This document shows positions 8,254-13,079 of a stretch of 13,079 nt of DNA, in pieces. The position numbers and the translations under genes are program-made. This DNA comes from DRYM01 sp964564025 (GTDB lineage: Archaea > Thermoproteota > Thermoprotei_A > EX4484-217-1): positions 1 through 13,079 of the forward strand of contig CAZLZO010000039.1 of assembly GCA_964564025.1 (NCBI GenBank), written 5' to 3'. Each line of letters opens with the position of its first letter. Position 1 is the stretch's first letter. The notes beneath the pieces were generated by a model. That model was not told where the DNA came from and made no database searches. It worked only from the letters and a program-made list of their open reading frames with translations.

Positions 8254-8661
8254 ATGAGCCATACAGCACAAGATGTGTGTACTTATTTTTCATATATAGT
8301 TAACAAATACTGTCCTAACATTACACCTCAAACATTTGTTAAAACGTTCTGCCGAAAGCATATGTTATGGATGAAAATGCATGTAGCTAGTCTACTTGAT
8401 GATAGCTATGCTTGGTATTTAACCGAAGATTTATTCCACTATCTGCGTGAAATATGCAATAAACCTAAAGCACCACATAGCGTAGGTCGAGCTATAGCTT
8501 TAATTTTATGCGAGATAGCAATACTCCGAGAGGACTTATGTGCACAGAAACCTAGACAGCCTATAAATGCCTGTTTGGGATGGCTGCATACAATGTTTGG
8601 AAATACCGCCGTAAAGATTGTGCTCCACTACATGAGAACACTATGTAAGGTCAAAACATGA
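8254..8661 (+). CDS. Cysteine-rich small helical protein
   Basis: A 135-residue protein I do not recognise. It has eight cysteines (9, 20, 33, 68, 86, 96, 107, 131), far more than its neighbours, spread evenly and not in CxxC pairs. That favours disulfides, which are common inside crenarchaeal hyperthermophiles, over a zinc ribbon; a metal cluster is not excluded. It is rich in Trp, Tyr, His and Met, predicted mostly helical, with no signal peptide or clear membrane segment. The ATG at 8254 has AAGGTGAT seven bases upstream. Its stop overlaps the next start as ATGA, which shows tight translational coupling. Confidence 0.8.
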   Translation: MSHTAQDVCTYFSYIVNKYCPNITPQTFVKTFCRKHMLWMKMHVASLLDDSYAWYLTEDLFHYLREICNKPKAPHSVGRAIALILCEIAILREDLCAQKPRQPINACLGWLHTMFGNTAVKIVLHYMRTLCKVKT

Positions 8662-9377
8662 CTTTGTGGTTGAGTAAAATGTATGAGGGTCTCTTTTATC
8701 GTATTCATATGATATCAAGCCGTCTTAAACGGCTGTATGAGAGAGTCGAGTTAAAGGAAAAAGAATTAAGAGAGTACTCTATATTGTTTAAACATATAAG
8801 GCAAGAACTGCATCGTGCTCTTACTGAGTTTGAATTATTAAAAAGCAAAGCGGATAACATTGAAAGAATTATTGTTGGTATCTTAAGTGAGGAATTTCTA
8901 CATAAAGCAACTAGGGACTGTACAAACTACTTAGTTAAATTGTACGAAGAATTCGAAATAGATGAAGATGAGCTACAGAATCTCATGGACAATCTAAAGA
9001 GATTATTAAGAACGGAAATTAGAGAATTGTTTAAGGAACTTATTAAGATAAGAGAACAGTTAGGCATTAAACCTCCACTAATGGGTAAACCGCTAGGCTA
9101 CGTTATTGAAGATGTTATAAGGGTTAATATACCAAAGGCCCCCCCAAGAAGGGAACAAAAAGAGTATGGCATTTTAGATCTTACGAAAAAGCCGTTTATT
9201 CAGGAGAAGCTAAAGAAGTTTGTTAAGAAGCATAAGCGTGGAGTAATAATTATGGATAAGGACATAAAGGAAAAAGTACTAGAAACCCTAAGTCCGCCAG
9301 AAATCGAAGTACATTACAACACTTATAGTGATAGCTTAATTCAAAAATTAATACTCACTTTTCAATGGAGGCGATAA
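8658..9377 (+). CDS. Coiled-coil protein of the ATPase operon
   Basis: A 239-residue protein of unrecognised family. Residues about 15-75 and 105-140 have heptads rich in Leu, Glu and Lys and should form coiled coil. A Pro-rich hinge (IKPPLMGKP and IPKAPPRR, 137-165) leads to a small basic domain with KKFVKKHKRGVIIMDKD and an end with EIEVHYNTYSDSL, possibly strand and helix. There is no membrane segment. The start ATG overlaps the preceding stop (ATGA) with AAGG eleven bases upstream. The peptidase gene begins 32 bases downstream. Likely role is structural, as a partner or adaptor in the complex encoded by this operon, which is inference from position and fold. Confidence 0.85.
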   Translation: MTLWLSKMYEGLFYRIHMISSRLKRLYERVELKEKELREYSILFKHIRQELHRALTEFELLKSKADNIERIIVGILSEEFLHKATRDCTNYLVKLYEEFEIDEDELQNLMDNLKRLLRTEIRELFKELIKIREQLGIKPPLMGKPLGYVIEDVIRVNIPKAPPRREQKEYGILDLTKKPFIQEKLKKFVKKHKRGVIIMDKDIKEKVLETLSPPEIEVHYNTYSDSLIQKLILTFQWRR

Positions 9378-9409
9378 CCGCATATTATTAAGATTCGGGG
9401 GAATGTTCC

Positions 9410-10288
9410 ATGCTTTTAAATGAAGTTATTGGTAGAGTTTATGCTTTTAAAAAGTTTGTCGAAGAATGCGAGAATGTTTTGAAGGATTTTGAGAAAACAT
9501 GTAACTGCCACGCTGTTCCAATGTTCTTCGGAGTTCACAGATACATTACAGCCTCAGTTGTTGACAGCGTCTTCACAGTTCTCAGTGAAGCTGATTTAAG
9601 CGGAGACGTAGGCGTCATACTGTTCTCAGGAGGCGGGGACATAGATGAAGCATATATTATTGCAAACTACCTTCAAGACATTGTTTCAGGGAAGCTAACA
9701 GTTTACGTTCCAAGATACGCTAAAAGCGCAGCAACCTTAATCGCATGTGCTGGAGACGAAGTAGTAATGCTACCAGTAGCTGAGCTAGGCCCAATAGACC
9801 CGGTACTCCACGACCCTAAAACAGACCGCTACGTACCTCTCCAATCAATACTCGAAGTAGTAGACCTACTAGCCAGGAAAAACGTTCCCAGAGAAATAGT
9901 GAGGGAATTTGTAGACAGATTACCAGTAATAGAACTAGGAGACTACGCAAGAGCAGTAGACCACAACATAGAACTAGCAGCAAAAATACTAGCAAAAAGA
10001 ATGTTCAAACAAAACCCCAACAAAGCAAAAGAAGTAGCAAGAAAACTAGCAAGCTATAAACAACATAGCGCAGCAATAACACCGCATGACGCACAAGAAA
10101 TAGGACTAAAAGTAAGAAAAGCAAACCAGCAGGAAACAAAACAACTATGGAAAATACACGCCCTATGGTACAAACACATAATAAGAGCAGAATACGATTT
10201 CAAAGACTCAGAAACAGAAGCCGTGGAATTTAAACTATGGAAAGGAATAATAGCAACAATAACACCACAAGAAATAATAGAAAGATAA
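9410..10288 (+). CDS. Serine dehydrogenase proteinase family peptidase (ClpP/crotonase fold)
   Basis: A 292-residue protein of the SDH-proteinase family (Pfam SDH_protease), relatives of ClpP and SppA. VGVILFSGGGDIDEAYIIA (67-85) holds the Gly-rich oxyanion loop. YVPRYAKSAATLIA (99-112) holds the nucleophile, S106; most relatives have Ser-Ala-Gly, here Ser-Ala-Ala. ELGPIDP (125-131) is the family's other signature, and HSAAITPHDAQEIGL (219-233) matches the C-terminal His-containing segment. Family members often have an N-terminal membrane helix; this one has none and should be cytosolic. The ATG at 9410 has GGGGGA ten bases upstream. It follows the coiled-coil gene by 32 bases and probably shares the operon. 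Silent sites shift from T/G-rich at the 5' end to A/C-rich at the 3' end, unlike the upstream genes. Substrate unknown. Confidence 0.88.
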   Translation: MLLNEVIGRVYAFKKFVEECENVLKDFEKTCNCHAVPMFFGVHRYITASVVDSVFTVLSEADLSGDVGVILFSGGGDIDEAYIIANYLQDIVSGKLTVYVPRYAKSAATLIACAGDEVVMLPVAELGPIDPVLHDPKTDRYVPLQSILEVVDLLARKNVPREIVREFVDRLPVIELGDYARAVDHNIELAAKILAKRMFKQNPNKAKEVARKLASYKQHSAAITPHDAQEIGLKVRKANQQETKQLWKIHALWYKHIIRAEYDFKDSETEAVEFKLWKGIIATITPQEIIER

Positions 10289-10497
10289 TTAAATTACATT
10301 AAGCTAACAAGATAGCAAAATAAATCAATAAACATTTTAGTCAAACTCAATATGCTAGAATTTCTAGATAGGCAAAAAGAAACATCTGATTAGAGTAGCT
10401 TAAGGGAGAAAAATTACCTTCCAGCTGGTGATGGTAAACTAAAAATGTGGTAAAAATTAATTATGTGTAAAATGTCTTAATTTAGTACGGGAAGAAA
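10289..10497. other. Intergenic gap with two small palindromes and a TATA-like element
   Basis: No gene is visible in these 209 bases; all frames close quickly. CTAGAATTTCTAG at 10355-10367 is a perfect 6-base inverted repeat around one T. TTACC (10414-10418) and GGTAA (10433-10437) flank the perfect palindrome CCAGCTGG (10421-10428), making a nested inverted repeat. AAAATTAATTATG at 10453-10464 is TATA-like and would place initiation near 10485, just before the next gene. The palindromes could be operators for that promoter, but short palindromes are common in AT-rich DNA. Confidence 0.4.
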
Positions 10498-11223
10498 TTG
10501 CTTAAAAAATCCCCTATGGAGGAGGTGCTTCAAAAAATATTAGAGGTGCTTCCTGAAAAAATGGAAGACCCTCTCGTAGTAGAAATAGCTAATGCTAGAC
10601 AGGAGCTCAAAAATGCCGAAGAAAAACTAAAAGAGGTGCTTAAGGATAATGAGAGAATAACCAATATAGTTAATAAGATAGAAAAATTGCAAACACGTAT
10701 AAGCAAGTTCAAAGAAATTAAGCCCACATGCTTAGAGAGCGAAGCTGAACATAAGTTTGAAGTTTTTGTAAATCGGCTAATTAATCCCCATATAGATCAT
10801 GCAAACAGCTTAAAGAAGGAGTTAGGAAAAATTATAAGTGAGGCAGCCAAGGACATTGCACATGTAGAGAGGAGAACTAAGGAAATTAGATGGTTCATTG
10901 ATTTTATCTCTAAACTTGGCGAGAAAACGCTTCAGCAGTCCTTGCATGAAATTAATGAGACAATTTCAAGAATACAAAGCTCTCTTAATGCGAAGAAGCA
11001 ACAGCTTGAAGAATTACGCAAAAGCCATAATATAGTAAGTCTAATCATAACTGAACTTAGAGAACTCGGGGAATCACTTCATAGATTGGAAAAACGCGTA
11101 AGAACAAGAACTCGGGAGCTTCCAGGGGTAAAACCTGACGAAATCCGTATTAAGGAAGAAAAAATCATTGAATATGTATGCACAGTTTGTGGTCGGAAAA
11201 TTAGAGAGGAACCATATATGTAA
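10498..11223 (+). CDS. Coiled-coil protein ending in a single CxxC knuckle
   Basis: A 241-residue protein of unrecognised family. Residues 25-75 and 100-205 are heptad-rich helices, with a short basic patch (RRTKEIRWFIDF, 125-136). The C-terminus VKPDEIRIKEEKIIEYVCTV then CGRKIREEPYM holds one CxxC (C228, C231) in a zinc-ribbon-like CTVCGR context, but the protein ends before a second pair; the frame beyond the stop has no cysteine to complete it. Zinc could be bound by a dimer or with a partner. The start is taken as TTG at 10498, with GGGAAG just upstream and a TATA-like element in place; ATG at 10516 would shorten it by six residues and lacks an upstream ribosome-binding site. It resembles the 8658-9377 protein in style but not clearly in sequence, and has its own likely promoter. 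Confidence 0.8.
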   Translation: MLKKSPMEEVLQKILEVLPEKMEDPLVVEIANARQELKNAEEKLKEVLKDNERITNIVNKIEKLQTRISKFKEIKPTCLESEAEHKFEVFVNRLINPHIDHANSLKKELGKIISEAAKDIAHVERRTKEIRWFIDFISKLGEKTLQQSLHEINETISRIQSSLNAKKQQLEELRKSHNIVSLIITELRELGESLHRLEKRVRTRTRELPGVKPDEIRIKEEKIIEYVCTVCGRKIREEPYM

Positions 11224-11268
11224 TACTTTACCCCACGTAATATAACCAATATTGTGCTTCTGATCATT

Positions 11269-11292
11269 GTATTATTTCTTTTAGCACTTTTC
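11269..11292 (+). terminator. Possible T-rich terminator after the coiled-coil gene
   Basis: A pyrimidine-rich stretch with several T runs (TTATTTCTTTT and CTTTTC) begins about 46 bases after the stop at 11223. Archaeal termination often occurs at T tracts without a hairpin. There is no structural support here. Confidence 0.25.
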
Positions 11293-11294
11293 AA

Positions 11295-11538
11295 TTAGAC
11301 CATGGCTCTTGCTCTATTTTGTTTTCTCTTATGTCTTCTACTATGTTTCATGGTGGTTTGATTAGTGTTTTCCTTGTACACCTCTTCTTCTAGTGATCCT
11401 AAGACCATTTTATTTTCTTTTTCTTCGTTTATTCCAAAGTATGTGGCTTAATTTTCCTCTTCTCATAGAGAACAAATCCGCTACTGGCTCTGCTGTCGCT
11501 TGATACTGGGACTCTGTCTCCTCAGACGAGAGCAATAA
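11295..11538 (-). pseudogene. Possible decayed reading frame in the convergent gap
   Basis: The 331 bases between two convergent genes hold no intact gene. On the minus strand two overlapping stretches in neighbouring frames read like one protein. The first is open from 11538 to a stop at 11410-11412 and includes EETESQYQATAEPVADLFSM. The second is open from 11447 to a stop at 11295-11297 and includes ATYFGINEEKENKMVLGSLE then EEVYKENT. A single-base shift near 11440-11450 would join them into about 80-90 codons. The second stretch alone has an ATG at 11408 (37 codons). There is no ribosome-binding site. Open stretches of 40-50 codons can arise by chance, so this is weak. Confidence 0.25.
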
Positions 11539-11554
11539 CTAGAGTCATTTCCTA

Positions 11555-12883
11555 TCATCTTTTCTTCTCAAGTTTTTCGAGAAGTGCTGTCCCTTTTGCT
11601 GTTAGTGTGTATGCTGGTTTCCCGTTTTCTCTTAGAGTTTTTGTTATTAGTCCTTGGTTTATTCCGTTTTTCAGTCTTCTACTTATTGTTGCTGGTGAAA
11701 CTTCTCTGGACAGTTTCTCTACTAGTTCTGTCCATGTGAGTTGCTTCTCCCTTAATGCTTTTAGGACTTTGAATAATGTTTTTTCTACTCTACGATCCCT
11801 GGTTAGGGTAAGGTGCATAAGCATCATAGGTGCGTATATTCGTCGTCTTGGTTCCGTGGTTTTCATTTCACTCAGAATGCTACTTAGGAGTTCTCGATAT
11901 CTTTCTATTTCTCTTATTTCTGAAAGCCGAGCATATGGTGATATGCGTTTTTCACGTTTTTTAAATGGTTTTTCTGTTCTTGCGACCATTAGGTGTATTG
12001 TGTTATTGTTTAGGACCGTGTATTCTCCTACTATCCCGTTTCCTTCCAGGAGTTTGGTGTATGTGTTTTTCCCTTTGAAAACCTCTGTTTCACGGCATTC
12101 CTTTATTTTCCCTAGGAAAAAGTTGATAGCTTCTTTTATGGCTTCGCTATCAGGTTTGAATATTGGTATTTCCTGTTCTTCAGCCAGTATTTCCCCAAAC
12201 TCTTTGCCGGCGTTTTTAGCTATGGCGCTCCATGATTTCGGATGGTCGAATAGTTCTAGGGCTTCAACACCTTTAGTACCTACTATTATGACTCCAACTT
12301 GGTCTTTTACTAGAGGGAATTTTTCTACAACATCAGCTATTTTAGTTTGTGCTTTCTCAATAGATCTAACTACTTCAGTAAGATCAGGAACATATCTGTT
12401 TAAATATGCTAAAGCATAGCGTCCTATACTATCCCATACCTCATTCTGACTACCCCTAGAAATTACATGTTTTAACATAAAGGGAACATAGAGTGCTGGT
12501 CTTAATTCTTTCCCACGTCTTATAGGTGAGGTTGCGTGGACGCAAACAACATCTACAGTATATGTTGCTCCCGGCTCCACCAGTATACCGTATCTTAGGG
12601 CTCTAGGTTGTGTTAGTCCTTCGAGAATACATCCACCCCTAATAAACACGTGCTTATCAGAACTGTTTTCCACAATAACCTTACCAACTGTTCCAGCATC
12701 ACGTATACTTAAAATACCTGGAACTTCGTCAATAACTATGTATTCTCTAGAACCATACCTAACCCTAACAATAGGTACAACAAGAGCCAAAGACTTCGAA
12801 GAATACCTCCAAGGCTCAAGAAGCCTAAAAGTCTCCTGCCTTTCAAGATCATCTATTAGGGCAGAAAGCGTTTGACTAACCAA
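11555..12883 (-). CDS. ARPP-1 domain protein fused to a C-terminal winged helix-turn-helix
   Basis: About 442 residues (numbering below counts from a GTG at 12901). Residues ~38-310 match the ARPP-1 domain (ARG and rhodanese-phosphatase-superfamily-associated protein, DUF6569-type): ENSSDKHVFIRGGCILEGLT (78-97), GILVEPGATYTVDVVCVHA (105-123) and VGVIIVGTKGVEALELFDHP (202-221), all characteristic. The domain is associated with ADP-ribosyl and nucleotide-linked genes, and its activity is not settled. Residues ~372-446 form a winged helix (LTWTELVEKLSREVSPATIS, RRLKNGINQGLI, PAYTLTAKG), so the protein is probably a ligand-sensing regulator. The preferred start is TTG at 12881-12883, because GGGGTGA lies seven bases upstream and the TATA box would start transcription near 12896; GTG at 12899-12901 would add six residues but overlaps that ribosome-binding site. 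Silent sites drift from G/T-rich at the 5' end to A/C-rich at the 3' end. Confidence 0.85.
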   Translation of the reverse strand: MVSQTLSALIDDLERQETFRLLEPWRYSSKSLALVVPIVRVRYGSREYIVIDEVPGILSIRDAGTVGKVIVENSSDKHVFIRGGCILEGLTQPRALRYGILVEPGATYTVDVVCVHATSPIRRGKELRPALYVPFMLKHVISRGSQNEVWDSIGRYALAYLNRYVPDLTEVVRSIEKAQTKIADVVEKFPLVKDQVGVIIVGTKGVEALELFDHPKSWSAIAKNAGKEFGEILAEEQEIPIFKPDSEAIKEAINFFLGKIKECRETEVFKGKNTYTKLLEGNGIVGEYTVLNNNTIHLMVARTEKPFKKREKRISPYARLSEIREIERYRELLSSILSEMKTTEPRRRIYAPMMLMHLTLTRDRRVEKTLFKVLKALREKQLTWTELVEKLSREVSPATISRRLKNGINQGLITKTLRENGKPAYTLTAKGTALLEKLEKKR

Positions 12884-12908
12884 ACACCTTTCACCCCACA
12901 CTATATTT

Positions 12909-12941
12909 AACTCTCAAAATATTTAAACTAAACTCTCAAAA
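12909..12941 (-). promoter_or_regulatory. Paired direct repeats flanking the TATA box of the ARPP-1/wHTH gene
   Basis: AACTCTCAAAA occurs exactly at 12909-12919 and 12931-12941, 22 bases apart, about two helical turns. A degenerate third half (ACTCTGAAAC, 12941-12950) adjoins the second. On the minus strand the unit reads TTTTGAGAGTT. The copies flank and overlap the TATA element, the right place for a repressor. Autoregulation by the winged-helix protein encoded just downstream is the simplest inference. Confidence 0.45.
12916..12928 (-). promoter_or_regulatory. TATA box of the ARPP-1/wHTH gene
   Basis: The minus strand reads GTTTAAATATTTT. Initiation about 27 bases from its centre falls near 12896, between the GTG at 12901 and the TTG at 12883, leaving a leader that contains GGGGTGA. 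A second AT element, GTTAAATATAG, at 12901-12911 would give an almost leaderless transcript instead. Beyond this, from 12951 to 13079, I see no complete gene; a plus-strand frame open from an ATG at 13023 runs off the window end and cannot be judged. Confidence 0.45.
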
Positions 12942-13079
12942 CTCTGAAACCAAACATCAGCGTAGACTTAAGCATGTTCTTTCTTAAATCAACTAACATA
13001 TTCTTTGGTTTTCATTGTTCTAATGAGAAGCTTAAACCTAAAAATAATGATTAACATAAACTTTCTTGGTATTGAAGGT

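Noticed and set aside
11607..12419. A 270-codon plus-strand open frame
   Set aside because: It is antisense to the ARPP-1/wHTH gene, whose domains are recognisable, and its composition is that of a shadow frame.
1..13079. CRISPR arrays, insertion sequences, attachment sites
   Set aside because: No regularly spaced repeats, transposase, integrase or terminal inverted repeats with target duplications were found.

Overview
The window looks like a hyperthermophilic archaeon of the Thermoproteota (Crenarchaeota); I cannot name the genus. The reasons are AT-rich DNA, a proteome rich in Lys, Glu and Ile with AGA/AGG and ATA codons, GGTGA/GGAGG ribosome-binding sites, short TATA-type promoters instead of bacterial -35/-10 boxes, GTG and TTG starts, and an archaeal C2H2 zinc-finger protein. 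No RNA gene, CRISPR array or insertion sequence was found.

Layout. (1) Positions 45-1436 hold three small minus-strand genes: a C2H2 zinc-finger protein whose reading frame is broken by one base in an A6 run, an unrecognised 181-184-residue protein, and a 139-residue protein with a weak PD-(D/E)XK nuclease-like pattern. (2) A divergent promoter region at 1437-1531 separates them from a long plus-strand operon, 1532-9377. It encodes a 1340-residue P-loop ATPase with a helical/coiled-coil tail, a 556-residue all-helical coiled-coil protein, a 23-codon mini-ORF, a zinc-ribbon protein, a cysteine-rich helical protein and a 239-residue coiled-coil protein. It runs on after 32 bases into a ClpP/crotonase-fold peptidase of the serine dehydrogenase proteinase (SDH) family at 9410-10288. 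(3) A separate coiled-coil gene ending in a single CxxC follows at 10498-11223. (4) The convergent interval 11224-11554 may carry a decayed reading frame. (5) A minus-strand gene at 11555-12883 fuses an ARPP-1 domain to a winged helix-turn-helix, with a pair of direct repeats around its TATA box.

The block most worth attention is the ATPase, coiled-coil, zinc-ribbon, Cys-rich and coiled-coil set with the SDH-family peptidase. Its size, coupling and domain mix resemble a multi-subunit NTP-driven machine, possibly an ATPase with a dedicated peptidase or a DNA- or defence-related complex, but apart from the ATPase P-loop, the zinc ribbon and the peptidase the parts match nothing I recognise. Function is inference only. 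The peptidase and ARPP-1 genes share a 5'-to-3' drift in silent base use that the large ATPase block lacks, which hints that the block has a different history from its flanks.
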